Source: Crocinitomicaceae bacterium
GTDB taxonomy: Bacteria; Bacteroidota; Bacteroidia; Flavobacteriales_D; Crocinitomicaceae
Assembly: GCA_030727405.1 (NCBI GenBank)
Contig: JANRBR010000023.1
Location: forward strand, 1 to 55,767
DNA: 55,767 nucleotides
Reading direction: 5' to 3'
Each line of letters opens with the position of its first letter. The first letter of the stretch is position 1. Positions 8,683-17,594 of this stretch are shown one piece after another. The notes below the pieces were generated by a model. It searched no databases. It was not told the DNA's origin and was given only the letters and a program-made list of their open reading frames with translations. Position numbers and translations under genes: made by a program.

Positions 8683-10107
8683 GTGAAAAAAACGAATTTC
8701 AGTGCTTTTGGCACCTTAATCACCATTTTCTTTTTTTGGGGCTTTGTTGCAGCAAGTAACGATATATTAATCCCCGTATTTAAAAAAGCGCTGCATCTAA
8801 GTCAACTTGAATCACAATTGATTTCTTTTGCCTTTTATGTTGCCTATACGGTAGGATCTATCCTCTATTTCGCTATTTCAGCCGCATTGAAAAAAGATGT
8901 CTTGAATAAAATTGGTTACCGAAATGGATTGTCCTTGGGATTAATCATTTCAGCAGTTGGAACATTATTGTTCATTCCAGCTTCCAATAATTCTTCGTTT
9001 ATCATGTTAATCTCTGGATTATTCATTGTTGGATTAGGGTTTGCCTTGCAGCAGATTGCCGCAAATCCCTTAGCCATTCAAATGGGAGATCCTTCCAAAG
9101 GAAACATTCGCTTGAGTATGGCAGGAGGAATCAATAATGTTGGAACAACGATTGGACCTGTAATTGTGTCGTTTGCCATTTTTGGAGGCCTTTCAAATGG
9201 AGATACCACATTAGACTTGAAGGCCGTTCAAACACCCTACTTATTCTTAGGATTGGCTTTCGTAATTGCAGCTATTTTCTTCAAATTCTCCTCTGTTCCA
9301 GACCGCATTGAAGGGTCTTCATCGGAAGGTGCAGGAAAAATCATGGAAACCATCAAACACCCTCAAGTAATATTGGGAATGTTGGCTATCTTCCTATACG
9401 TTGGAGTTGAAGTTGCGACCGCAAGCAATTTACCTGAATTCATGAAACAAAAATTAGGAACTTCTGAAAATGCTGTTGCCCCCTTTGTTTCCTTATACTG
9501 GGCTAGTTTAATGATCGGACGATGGACCTCTGCAGCAGGTGTGTTTGATCTAAGCAAAGTCATGAAAACCTTGTTAGGTGTAGTGTTGCCTTTTGTTGCA
9601 TTTGGAATTTTTGCCGGTGCAAATATCATTGGTGGACACGACATTCATGAGCTTTACCCATATCTAGGAATTGTCGTACTATTGATCATCGCTGACTATG
9701 CCAGCTCAGGAAATCCGGTGAAACAAATCATTATTTATTCCACCCTTGGTGCGATCGCACTTTTAGTTGGAATTTTCAGTTCAGGTATGGTGAGCGTTTT
9801 TGCCTTTATCTCGGTTGGATTATTTTGCAGTACACTTTGGCCATGTATTTTCACATTATCTATAGCAGGAATGGGAGAAAACACAAATACTGCATCGAGC
9901 TTATTGATTATGATGATCATGGGCGGCGGTTTCATATCTGTCCTTCAAGGGGCACTAGCAGATGAACAGGTCTTGGGAATTCAATATTCTTATCTGCTTG
10001 GAGTGGTTTGTTTTGTTTACCTTGCTTTCTTTGCTTGGAGCGTCAATCGCATATTACAAAAAAGAGGCGTAGACATCTTCTCCACTGAAAAAGTTTCTGG
10101 ACATTAA
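8683..10107 (+). CDS. FucP/GluP-type sugar permease (MFS)
   Basis: A 474-aa major-facilitator transporter with about 12 transmembrane helices. It resembles the fucose/glucose/galactose:H+ symporter family: an early FFFWGFVAASNDILIP segment in helix 1 and the AGGINNVGTTIGP segment before helix 5. Its role here would be inner-membrane uptake of the glucose released from the glucan by the downstream GH16 and GH3 enzymes. The start is GTG, preceded by operator candidate A. Only 17 bases separate its stop from the regulator ATG, so permease and regulator are probably one transcript. The exact sugar is an inference from context. Confidence 0.85.
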   Translation: MKKTNFSAFGTLITIFFFWGFVAASNDILIPVFKKALHLSQLESQLISFAFYVAYTVGSILYFAISAALKKDVLNKIGYRNGLSLGLIISAVGTLLFIPASNNSSFIMLISGLFIVGLGFALQQIAANPLAIQMGDPSKGNIRLSMAGGINNVGTTIGPVIVSFAIFGGLSNGDTTLDLKAVQTPYLFLGLAFVIAAIFFKFSSVPDRIEGSSSEGAGKIMETIKHPQVILGMLAIFLYVGVEVATASNLPEFMKQKLGTSENAVAPFVSLYWASLMIGRWTSAAGVFDLSKVMKTLLGVVLPFVAFGIFAGANIIGGHDIHELYPYLGIVVLLIIADYASSGNPVKQIIIYSTLGAIALLVGIFSSGMVSVFAFISVGLFCSTLWPCIFTLSIAGMGENTNTASSLLIMMIMGGGFISVLQGALADEQVLGIQYSYLLGVVCFVYLAFFAWSVNRILQKRGVDIFSTEKVSGH

Positions 10108-10124
10108 ATATTGTTTTTGTGAGC

Positions 10125-10820
10125 ATGTATCGCATTAATTTTAATGATTTTTTCACTTCTGCATTTTCGGTTGATTGCATACTCTTCGGGTATTCAGAAG
10201 GTGAAATTAAAGCGTTACTGATCAAAAGAGCCATGCAGCCTTTTGAGAACCTATGGGCAATACCCGGTGATTTGATTTACCCCGATGAGGACTTGGAGCA
10301 AGCAGCAGAACGTGTTTTATTTGAGTTAACTGGACTCAACAACATCAAGATGCACCAATCTCAAACGTTTGGAAAACCCAATAGACACCCACAGGGTAGG
10401 GTAATCACCATCTCCTACTTTGCATTATTGCGCATCGAAGATTTTGAAGTAAAAGCCTCCTCTTGGGCAGGCGATGTTCAATGGGTTTCACTGAAAAACA
10501 TGCCTGATTTGGCCTTCGATCACAATCACATCCTTGCGAGCACCTATGAAATGCTCAAACTAAAGCTGCAAAACGAACCCATTTGTTTCGATTTGCTTCC
10601 AGAACGATTTACATTGAATGAATTTCAGCAATTGTATGAATTTGCTTTTGAACAGGCCTTCGATAAAGCTAATTTCAGAAAGAAAATAAAGTACATTCCA
10701 CTTATTGCTCACGATGAAAAGCAACAAAATGTCAAACATCGTCCAGCAAAATTATTTTCCTTTAATAGAGAACAGTACCTGCTTTCTCTTGAAAATAATA
10801 GCTATACCTTTAAAATGTAG
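10125..10820 (+). CDS. Nudix-fold transcriptional regulator (NrtR/AraR-like)
   Basis: A 231-aa protein with an N-terminal Nudix-like domain (about 12-130) and a C-terminal winged-helix domain (about 145-225). This is the architecture of NrtR regulators and of Bacteroides AraR. The Nudix box is degenerate: the segment around ERVLFELTGL keeps the spacing but lacks the paired acidic residues of REUxEE, so hydrolysis is unlikely and ligand sensing likely. FGKPNRHPQGRVITISYFAL is typical of the family. A GTG at 10119 is possible, but the ATG at 10125 is preferred. It sits between permease and susC with matching palindromes on both sides, so it is the natural local regulator. The ligand is unknown. 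Confidence 0.82.
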   Translation: MYRINFNDFFTSAFSVDCILFGYSEGEIKALLIKRAMQPFENLWAIPGDLIYPDEDLEQAAERVLFELTGLNNIKMHQSQTFGKPNRHPQGRVITISYFALLRIEDFEVKASSWAGDVQWVSLKNMPDLAFDHNHILASTYEMLKLKLQNEPICFDLLPERFTLNEFQQLYEFAFEQAFDKANFRKKIKYIPLIAHDEKQQNVKHRPAKLFSFNREQYLLSLENNSYTFKM

Positions 10821-10842
10821 CACAAAAAAACTTTTTTCATAC

Positions 10843-10865
10843 TTATTGTATTTTATACAATTATT
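10843..10865. promoter_or_regulatory. Operator candidate B, after the regulator gene
   Basis: A near-perfect palindrome, TTATTGTAT-TTT-ATACAATTA, plus two further bases of the shared 23-bp pattern. It ends two bases before a TATATTTA box, so a bound regulator would cover a promoter. Its TTG (10846-10848) is 19 bp from that box, a correct -33 distance. Confidence 0.55.
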
Positions 10866-10867
10866 TA

Positions 10868-10875
10868 TATATTTA
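10868..10875 (+). promoter_or_regulatory. Possible promoter inside the regulator-susC gap
   Basis: TATATTTA (TAnnTTTG with one mismatch) follows operator B, with TTG 19 bp upstream. A transcript would start near 10880 and meet a strong terminator at 10926. Confidence 0.35.
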
Positions 10876-10879
10876 CCAT

Positions 10880-10948
10880 GACTGTAGTGAACATTTCGAA
10901 TAGTCAATGGTTAAATACTTAGTAAAGAGGCTTCGGCCTCTTTTTTTT
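10880..10948 (+). ncRNA. Candidate short RNA under operator control
   Basis: This roughly 65-nt stretch lies between a plausible promoter that touches operator B and a perfect terminator hairpin. It would be expressed with the glucan locus. An alternative is that it is simply the 3' end of the permease-regulator message. A 14-codon ORF (ATG 10878 to TAG 10922) exists, but its ATG lies at or before the expected start site. Nothing in the sequence proves transcription. Confidence 0.25.
10926..10948 (+). terminator. Intrinsic terminator before susC
   Basis: AGAGGC-TTCG-GCCTCT followed by a run of eight T. The stem is perfect, with a stable UUCG tetraloop. It separates the permease-regulator unit (or the candidate short RNA) from the susC operon. 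Confidence 0.9.
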
Positions 10949-10975
10949 ATGAACCACGTATGCAATGAAAAAAAC

Positions 10976-10998
10976 TTATTGTTCTTTTTACCATAATA
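10976..10998. promoter_or_regulatory. Operator candidate D, upstream of susC
   Basis: Carries all invariant positions of the TTATTGTnnTTTnnACnATnnT pattern, with TTATTGT on the left and ACCATAA on the right. It lies 10 bp before the susC -7 element and overlaps the expected -33 region. Confidence 0.55.
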
Positions 10999-11008
10999 GT
11001 AAATTTTC

Positions 11009-11016
11009 TATATTTA
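11009..11016 (+). promoter_or_regulatory. -7 element for the susC operon
   Basis: TATATTTA, one mismatch from TAnnTTTG and the same octamer as at 10868. It ends 19 nt before the susC ATG at 11036. TTTA at 10987-10990 could serve as -33. Confidence 0.4.
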
Positions 11017-11035
11017 CGAAACTAACAATGCTAAA

Positions 11036-14000
11036 ATGATTCAAAAACTATTCATTCAAATCCTTTTTATCGGTTTAGGAAGCTTTGCTTTTTCGCAAGA
11101 GCTATACGTGTCCGGACTGGTAAAAAGCGAACAGAACATTGGACTACCCCTTGTTAAAGTTCAAGTAAAAGGTCAAAATACCGGTGTAATGACCGATGGA
11201 AGTGGCTTTTATCGATTAAAAGTATCCGATTCAACCACATCGGTCTTGATTTTCTTTCTCATTGGATATGAAAAACAAGAGGTAACACTAAACGGTCGCT
11301 TAAACCTGGACATCACCCTTGCGGAACTCGTAAACAACCAACAAGAAGTTGTGGTTGGATATGGAACCTCAAAAAGCAAAGAATTAACAGGTGCAAATAC
11401 TAAAATCAACGGTGAAAATGTTGAAAAAATGAGTGTTGCTCGCGTAGACCAAGCCTTACAAGGTCAAGTTGCCGGTGTAAACATCGCAACAAACTCAGGA
11501 TCACCGGGTGGCTCTTCAAGCATCCGAATCCGTGGTTTATCGACTTTTGGAGACAACGATCCTTTGATCCTTGTAGACGGTGTTGTGTATGACTCTGAGG
11601 GATTAAACGCTTTGAATCCATCTGATATTAAGTCAATTAACGTTTTAAAAGATGCCACAGCTGGTATTTACGGTGTGCGTGCCGCAAACGGTGTGATCAT
11701 CGTTGAAACCAAGAAAGGAAATGTCAACAGCAAGCCTCAAATTGAATACAATGGCTATTGGGGACAACAACAAACTTCCCGAAAACTAGACCTTTTAACT
11801 GCGCAAGAATACGCCGTGATTAAAAACGAAATGTTTGGTCTAGGTGGACAAGCCATACCGTTCAACAATACCAACTTAGGTGTCGGAACGCCTTGGCAAG
11901 ATTCAGTTTTTCAATCAGCTCCTATTCAAAGCCACAACCTCAGCATTAGCGGTGGTACGATGAATACACGTTATTCTATTGCCCTTGGCTATTTTACGCA
12001 AGATGGAATTGTTGGAGGTTCAAAATCCAATTTTTCGCGTTACAATGCACGCATGAATTTAAGTACAGATATGTCTGCGAAATTAAAAATGAATTCCGTT
12101 TTGCTTTATTCAAACGATTCACGCAGTACCTTGCCAGAAAATGGGATTGGATCTGTGTTGTACAATACCATCAATGCCTTCCCAAATGTGCCGATTCGCA
12201 AGCCAAATGGACAATTCTCCTACATGGAAGAAGTGAGCGACATCATCAATCCTATTGCACAAATGCAAAACCAGTACAATTGGAATACTGCAAACAAACT
12301 CGTTGGAAAAGAAGAGTTTATCTATTCATTTAACGATCATTTGTCTTTTACAAACCGCTTAAACTATAACGTAGCCTTTGTTGATGCGAAAGTATTTTCT
12401 CCGCTTGTTTGGTATGGTGACGGTAAATATGCAAATACCGCATTAAACGATCAATTGGAATCTCCAACCGTGGAACTTGCTCCAGGAGTCGAAATCAATC
12501 GTGGTGCGGCGGTTTATGAAGACCGTTCAACTTTTGTTGATTTGACATATGAGAGCTTCCTTAACTACGAAAAAACGTTTGCTGAAAAACATAAAATCAA
12601 AGGAACTGCTGGTATTTCCATCTTTCAACGAAAAGGAAGTTCTTTAAGCGGAACAGGATTTGGTATTCCAAACAACTCAGTAGATTACGCAGACATCTCA
12701 GCAAATACGGCTCAAGGTGGTTATTTGAACAATGTTGGCTCTTGGGAATTTACAGAGCGCCTTGTTTCCTCGTTCCTACGTGCAGAGTATGGATACAAAG
12801 AAAAATACCTATTCTCCGCAATCCTTCGTCGAGATGGATCAAGTAAATTTGGACCGAACAGCCGTTATGGCTTCTTCCCTACTGCTGCTGCTGGTTGGGT
12901 GCTTTCTGATGAGGACTTCTTCAAAGTTAAGTTCATCAACTACGCTAAATTGCGCGTAAGCTACGGTGTATCAGGGAATGACCAAATTCCAAACTTTGCT
13001 TATCGTGGCTTATTAAACGGTGAAGGAGTGTATGTTTTTGATGATTTAATCACTCAAGGAGTAGCTATTGGACGTCCTTCAAACCCCGACTTGAAATGGG
13101 AAACAACACGTCAATTAAACATTGGTGCGGACTTTACCTTCTGGAAAAACCTTGATTTTACCACAAATTACTTTATTAAAAACACTTTTGATTTATTGTT
13201 TCAACCAGATGTAACGGCTATTATTGGTTCTTATGGACCTGGAGGATATCCACCAGTAATCAATGCAGGAAACGTATCCAATAAAGGTGTTGAATTAGAA
13301 TTTGCTTACCACATTCGCAAAAAGAAAGATTTCTCTACAGACCTTAACTTCAACGTAACAACCATTACAAACAAAGTTACCAAAGTGCCAAATGGCGTTG
13401 ATTACATCCCTGGAGCTGGATTCAGCGTTGGTGGAGACATTGCAACTCGATTCCAAGAAGGATACGAAATTGGGTATTTCTTTGGTTATCAAACCGCTGG
13501 AATCTTCCAAACGCAAGAAGAAATCGATGCCGCAGGAGTTGTTCAAGAAGGAGCAAAACCAGGAGACATCATATTTGTCGATCAAAACGGAGATGGAAAA
13601 ATCAGCTTTTCAGACGATAGTGATAAAACATACTTAGGATCTGCGATTCCTGATTTCACCTTCGGATTTAACTTCAACGTGCGCTACAAAGCATTTGATA
13701 TTTCTGGTATGATTTACTCCGCTATCGGTCAAGAAATCATTCGAAATTATGAGCGTCAGCAACCATATGCCAATCAATTAGGATACATGGTAGACCGCTG
13801 GACAGGACCAGGTTCAACAAATGAGAATCCGCGTGTAACAACCGAAGCAACACGAAACAACTTATTCTCCTCTTATTATGTGGAAGACGGTTCTTTTGCT
13901 CGTTTGAAAAACATTCAAATCGGATACAGCTTCCCTGCACCGAAATTGAAAAAAATCAAAGTAGAATCTTTCCGTATTTACGTATCAGCAAACAACTTGA

Positions 14001-14128
14001 TTACCTTAACACGTTACCAAGGATTCGACCCAGATCTAGGTTCATCCAGCGCACTTTCATCAGGAGTTGACTACGGATTTTATCCGCAAGCAAAAACATT
14101 CATGGGTGGTATTCAATTAAAATTTTAA
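11036..14128 (+). CDS. SusC/RagA-type TonB-dependent glycan transporter
   Basis: A 1030-aa outer-membrane transporter that imports glycan oligomers with TonB energy. The signal peptide ends near FAFS/Q20. A carboxypeptidase-regulatory-like domain (about 24-108) is followed by the plug, with the family signature SSSIRIRGLSTFGDNDPL, LILVDGVVYD and GVRAANGVIIVETKKG. The rest is the 22-strand barrel ending in a terminal Phe (IQLKF). It is the first gene of a run (susC, susD, PKD, GH16, GH3) with gaps of only 3-27 bases, so one operon. Substrate inferred from the GH16/GH3 partners: a beta-1,3-glucan such as laminarin. Confidence 0.95.
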   Translation: MIQKLFIQILFIGLGSFAFSQELYVSGLVKSEQNIGLPLVKVQVKGQNTGVMTDGSGFYRLKVSDSTTSVLIFFLIGYEKQEVTLNGRLNLDITLAELVNNQQEVVVGYGTSKSKELTGANTKINGENVEKMSVARVDQALQGQVAGVNIATNSGSPGGSSSIRIRGLSTFGDNDPLILVDGVVYDSEGLNALNPSDIKSINVLKDATAGIYGVRAANGVIIVETKKGNVNSKPQIEYNGYWGQQQTSRKLDLLTAQEYAVIKNEMFGLGGQAIPFNNTNLGVGTPWQDSVFQSAPIQSHNLSISGGTMNTRYSIALGYFTQDGIVGGSKSNFSRYNARMNLSTDMSAKLKMNSVLLYSNDSRSTLPENGIGSVLYNTINAFPNVPIRKPNGQFSYMEEVSDIINPIAQMQNQYNWNTANKLVGKEEFIYSFNDHLSFTNRLNYNVAFVDAKVFSPLVWYGDGKYANTALNDQLESPTVELAPGVEINRGAAVYEDRSTFVDLTYESFLNYEKTFAEKHKIKGTAGISIFQRKGSSLSGTGFGIPNNSVDYADISANTAQGGYLNNVGSWEFTERLVSSFLRAEYGYKEKYLFSAILRRDGSSKFGPNSRYGFFPTAAAGWVLSDEDFFKVKFINYAKLRVSYGVSGNDQIPNFAYRGLLNGEGVYVFDDLITQGVAIGRPSNPDLKWETTRQLNIGADFTFWKNLDFTTNYFIKNTFDLLFQPDVTAIIGSYGPGGYPPVINAGNVSNKGVELEFAYHIRKKKDFSTDLNFNVTTITNKVTKVPNGVDYIPGAGFSVGGDIATRFQEGYEIGYFFGYQTAGIFQTQEEIDAAGVVQEGAKPGDIIFVDQNGDGKISFSDDSDKTYLGSAIPDFTFGFNFNVRYKAFDISGMIYSAIGQEIIRNYERQQPYANQLGYMVDRWTGPGSTNENPRVTTEATRNNLFSSYYVEDGSFARLKNIQIGYSFPAPKLKKIKVESFRIYVSANNLITLTRYQGFDPDLGSSSALSSGVDYGFYPQAKTFMGGIQLKF

Positions 14129-14131
14129 GCA

Positions 14132-15601
14132 ATGAAACGCATTCAACAAACACTTTTATTTACAGGACTACTTGTTCTGTCCATCACACAAACAGGATGT
14201 GATAAATTCTTAACGGTTGATCCACCTTACACACAAGATGTGGAGAATTTCTTCCAAACACCGGAAGATTACGACCGTGCATTAACCGGGGCATATGACA
14301 TGCTTCAAGCTTCTTTCTTAACGTTATGGCTCGGTGAGATTGCATCTGACAATTCCATTGCGGGTGGCGAAAGTGTGAACGACTCTCCAGGACTTCATCA
14401 AATTGATGCGATGAATCATGGCGGTGTCAACAATGAACTTCGCAACGTGCTTCGATGGAATTACACTGGAGTTACCCGCGCTAATTACATTTTGGAAAAC
14501 CAAGACAACATTGAATTTCCAGGAAAAGCGCATATTCTAGCTGAAGCAAAGTTTTTACGTGCTTATTACTATTTCGAATTAGTGAAGTACTTTGGTGATG
14601 TTCCATTGATCGTAGACCGAAGAATTGGTATAGATGAAGCATTGCAAATACCGCGTTCTTCTAAAGCAGACGTTTATGCTCAAATCGAGCTAGACTTAAT
14701 AGACGCTGTGGCAGTGTTGAATCCTGTTGCGAGTCAAAAGGGGCGCGCAACCAAAGGAGCAGCTCAAGCATTCCTCGGAAAAGTATACTTGTACCAAAAT
14801 AAATTTACCGAAGCAGCAGCTACTTTTGACGAAGTCATCGCTTCTGGAAGCTATAGCTTGATTCCTAACTACAACGACCTATTCACAGTTGCAAACGAAA
14901 ACAATTCGGAAACAGTATTTGACGTTCAATACACTGGATTAGAAGGTGGAAGTTATGGTTGTTTAATTTGCCTAGAAGGAAATGCTGCCGTTGGTTTCCA
15001 AGGAATCAGACAATACAACGGTCCCGTTTATGGCGATGGAAACAGCTACAACCTCCCTACCCAAGAATTGTATGACGCGTTTAGTTCAATCGATCCACGC
15101 AGAAATGCAACTATTCTAGACATTGATGCATTCATTGCAACTCAACCAAATCCAGCATCCATTACCTATGCTGTAGGAGCTGGCGGACATACCGGTTATT
15201 ACAACAACAAATACATCAAACGCCAAGGAGAAATCGGATTACCTGACAATGACTTAACAAGTCCAGTTAATTACCGCGTAATGCGCTATGCAGATGTTAT
15301 GTTAATGGCCGCTGAAGCACACTACCAACTTGGAAACACTTCTACCGCTCAACAACTAATCAACCAAATCAGAGCGCGCGCAGGTGTTCCGGGAATCAAT
15401 GTTAACTCCATCGATGTCATCTACAAAGAACGACGCTATGAACTTTCAGGTGAAGGACTTCGATTTTTCGATTTAGTTCGCACAGGACAAGCAGCAACGT
15501 ACATCAACGGTTTCGTTGTTGGCAAACATGAATTATTTCCCATTCCACAAGTTGAAATCGACTTAGCAGGTGGTAATTGGGCTCAAAATCCAGGATATTA
15601 A
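14132..15601 (+). CDS. SusD/RagB-type surface glycan-binding lipoprotein
   Basis: A 489-aa lipoprotein that forms the lid of the SusC channel and captures oligosaccharide at the cell surface. The lipobox TQTGC gives Cys23, followed by DKFLTVDPP, a typical SusD start. The alpha-helical TPR-like region contains AKFLRAYYYFELVKYFGDVPL, the best-conserved SusD stretch, and the C-terminus has YEL-GEGLRFFDLVRTG. It starts three bases after the susC stop. Specificity cannot be read from sequence; the neighbours point to laminarin-like glucan. Confidence 0.95.
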   Translation: MKRIQQTLLFTGLLVLSITQTGCDKFLTVDPPYTQDVENFFQTPEDYDRALTGAYDMLQASFLTLWLGEIASDNSIAGGESVNDSPGLHQIDAMNHGGVNNELRNVLRWNYTGVTRANYILENQDNIEFPGKAHILAEAKFLRAYYYFELVKYFGDVPLIVDRRIGIDEALQIPRSSKADVYAQIELDLIDAVAVLNPVASQKGRATKGAAQAFLGKVYLYQNKFTEAAATFDEVIASGSYSLIPNYNDLFTVANENNSETVFDVQYTGLEGGSYGCLICLEGNAAVGFQGIRQYNGPVYGDGNSYNLPTQELYDAFSSIDPRRNATILDIDAFIATQPNPASITYAVGAGGHTGYYNNKYIKRQGEIGLPDNDLTSPVNYRVMRYADVMLMAAEAHYQLGNTSTAQQLINQIRARAGVPGINVNSIDVIYKERRYELSGEGLRFFDLVRTGQAATYINGFVVGKHELFPIPQVEIDLAGGNWAQNPGY

Positions 15602-15611
15602 ACTTTAGCTT

Positions 15612-16463
15612 ATGAACATGAAACTCATTTTTTCAGCGTGCATCATGATGTTGCTCGTAGCATGTAAAAAAGACAATCCTCAGTTAGGAGATGCACCAAC
15701 ACTTGCTGATGCTTCCTTTACCTATGCGCCATTAGCGAGCAATGCCAACATCATTGAATTTACGGCAAATAACCCCAACGTTCAATGCGTATGGGATTTC
15801 GGTAATGGAACCACTGCAAAAGGAGCGAGCGTTTCTTCGCCCTATCCGTATGCGGGAACATACACGGTGAAATTAACCGTATTTTCATCTGGAGGCAGCA
15901 AAAGTACGACTCAAGAAATAACCATTGCACAAGATAATCTTGGCCTACTAAACAACCCTATTTTCATCATGTTAACAGGTGGTGTAAACGGTCCAGGTTT
16001 TAAAACATGGGTTATTGACTCCACTGCAGATGGCCACATGGGCGTTGGTCCAGATCCAATCAGTCCACTAGGAAACATCCCAGAATGGTGGTCAGCTGGA
16101 CCTCTTGATAAATCGGGAGCTGGCCTATACAACGATAAATACGTTTTTCATTTGAACGGTTTCAAATTCGATATGATCAACTTCGGTGACGTATACGTGC
16201 ACAACTCATTAGCTGCTAATTTCCCAGGATCCTTTCAAAACCTAGGAGATTTTACAGCGCCATACAATGATGTGATGAACGAATCATGGACCTTGGTAGA
16301 AGGAGCAGATACAACTATTACTCTTTCTAACAATGCGTTCCTTGGTTTTTACACCGGAGTTCAAACCTATAAAATATTGGAAATCACAGACTCTACCCTA
16401 TCTTTACAGTACAAACACCACGCTGGAGGACTAAATTGGTACTTGCGTCTTAAAACTGAATAA
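15612..16463 (+). CDS. PKD-domain lipoprotein, probable glycan-binding protein
   Basis: A 283-aa lipoprotein (lipobox LLVAC, Cys18). Residues about 35-105 form a PKD-type beta-sandwich with the VWDFGNGTTAKG and YPYAGTYTVKLTV signatures. The C-terminal half, about 115-283, is unassigned; aromatic residues in it (Trp, Tyr) would suit sugar binding. In glucan loci of marine Bacteroidota the gene after susD often encodes a PKD-containing surface glycan-binding protein in the SusE/F position, and this fits. The second ATG at 15618 is an equally possible start. No catalytic motif is seen. Confidence 0.75.
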   Translation: MNMKLIFSACIMMLLVACKKDNPQLGDAPTLADASFTYAPLASNANIIEFTANNPNVQCVWDFGNGTTAKGASVSSPYPYAGTYTVKLTVFSSGGSKSTTQEITIAQDNLGLLNNPIFIMLTGGVNGPGFKTWVIDSTADGHMGVGPDPISPLGNIPEWWSAGPLDKSGAGLYNDKYVFHLNGFKFDMINFGDVYVHNSLAANFPGSFQNLGDFTAPYNDVMNESWTLVEGADTTITLSNNAFLGFYTGVQTYKILEITDSTLSLQYKHHAGGLNWYLRLKTE

Positions 16464-16475
16464 AACACTTTGATC

Positions 16476-17567
16476 ATGAGCATTCACCACCTTCTTATTT
16501 TTGTTTTTGCCGGCATGGCTGGTTGCGATAAAAACAAACCGCCTCAAGTACAGTTGCCTACTAATTTAGTAACGGAAATTACGGTGACCGGGGGCTTGGT
16601 TGATGTTCAAGCATCTGCTCAAAATGCCAATTTTTACACCGTTACCTTCTACCATAACAACGATTCAACCGTGGTAGAAACAAACGATGGACAAGCAGAT
16701 TATACCTTCGCGGCTTCAGGCACTTATACGATAAAAACAAGTGCTCACACTACCTACACTGATTTCATTAGTAAAGTAGAAAGCGTAAGTGTTACCGTTT
16801 CTGGAGGAAGCTCATCAGGTGCGCCAGCAACTGGTTATACAACGCCACTTAACTATCCAAACTATTCGCTTGTTTGGAATGATGAATTTAACGGCACCAC
16901 ACTTTCATCCGATTGGACTTTCGATATTGGAACCGGAAGTGGTGGCTGGGGAAACAATGAATTGGAATATTACACCAATCAGAATTATGTCATAAATGGT
17001 GGCGTTCTAGCCATTACAGCAAAAAACCAACCTTTTAATTCTTCCTTGTATACTTCAACGAGGATGAAAACCCAAGGACTTAAGTCTTGGAAATATGGCC
17101 GTATAGACATTCGTGCTGCATTGCCATACGGACAAGGAATATGGCCAGCGTTGTGGATGTTAGGTGACAACATAACAACCGTCGGGTGGCCTTCATGTGG
17201 TGAAATTGACATCATGGAATTAATTGGAGGCGCTGGTGCAAATGATCGAACCGTGCATGGAACTGCTCATTGGAGCGACAATGGCGTTCACGCGTCATAC
17301 GGAGGCAGTAAAGTTCTTTCTTCTGGAAAATTTGCGGATGAGTTTCACGTGTTTTCCATCATTTGGAATCAAAATAGTATTACATGGTTGTTGGACGATG
17401 TTCCTTATAAAACCTTGGATACGACCCCAGCAAATTTAAGTGAATTCCAAAATAAGTTCTTCTTGATTTTCAATGTAGCCGTTGGAGGAAACTGGCCAGG
17501 AAATCCCGATGCAACTACCGTTTTTCCACAAACAATGTATGTTGACTATGTTCGCGTCTTTCAATAA
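16476..17567 (+). CDS. GH16 endo-beta-1,3-glucanase (laminarinase) lipoprotein
   Basis: A 363-aa lipoprotein (lipobox GMAGC, Cys17) anchored in the outer membrane. Residues about 28-110 form a PKD-like module, then a Ser/Gly linker, then a GH16 domain from about 128 to the end. The catalytic signature is GEIDIMELIG, with nucleophile Glu243, Asp245 and acid/base Glu248. ELEYYTNQN, KYGRIDIRA, GIWPALWMLG and the terminal NVAVGGNWPG are typical of laminarinases (EC 3.2.1.39 or 3.2.1.6). A TTG six bases upstream is possible, but the ATG at 16476 gives a normal lipoprotein start. Licheninase specificity cannot be excluded. Confidence 0.93.
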   Translation: MSIHHLLIFVFAGMAGCDKNKPPQVQLPTNLVTEITVTGGLVDVQASAQNANFYTVTFYHNNDSTVVETNDGQADYTFAASGTYTIKTSAHTTYTDFISKVESVSVTVSGGSSSGAPATGYTTPLNYPNYSLVWNDEFNGTTLSSDWTFDIGTGSGGWGNNELEYYTNQNYVINGGVLAITAKNQPFNSSLYTSTRMKTQGLKSWKYGRIDIRAALPYGQGIWPALWMLGDNITTVGWPSCGEIDIMELIGGAGANDRTVHGTAHWSDNGVHASYGGSKVLSSGKFADEFHVFSIIWNQNSITWLLDDVPYKTLDTTPANLSEFQNKFFLIFNVAVGGNWPGNPDATTVFPQTMYVDYVRVFQ

Positions 17568-17594
17568 AAGAGCAGGCATTAAACCATTCCTATC

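Noticed and set aside
10878-10922. 14-codon ORF before the terminator, as a leader peptide for attenuation
   Set aside because: Its ATG lies at or upstream of the expected transcription start, it has no regulatory codon run, and the terminator has no alternative pairing that I can see.
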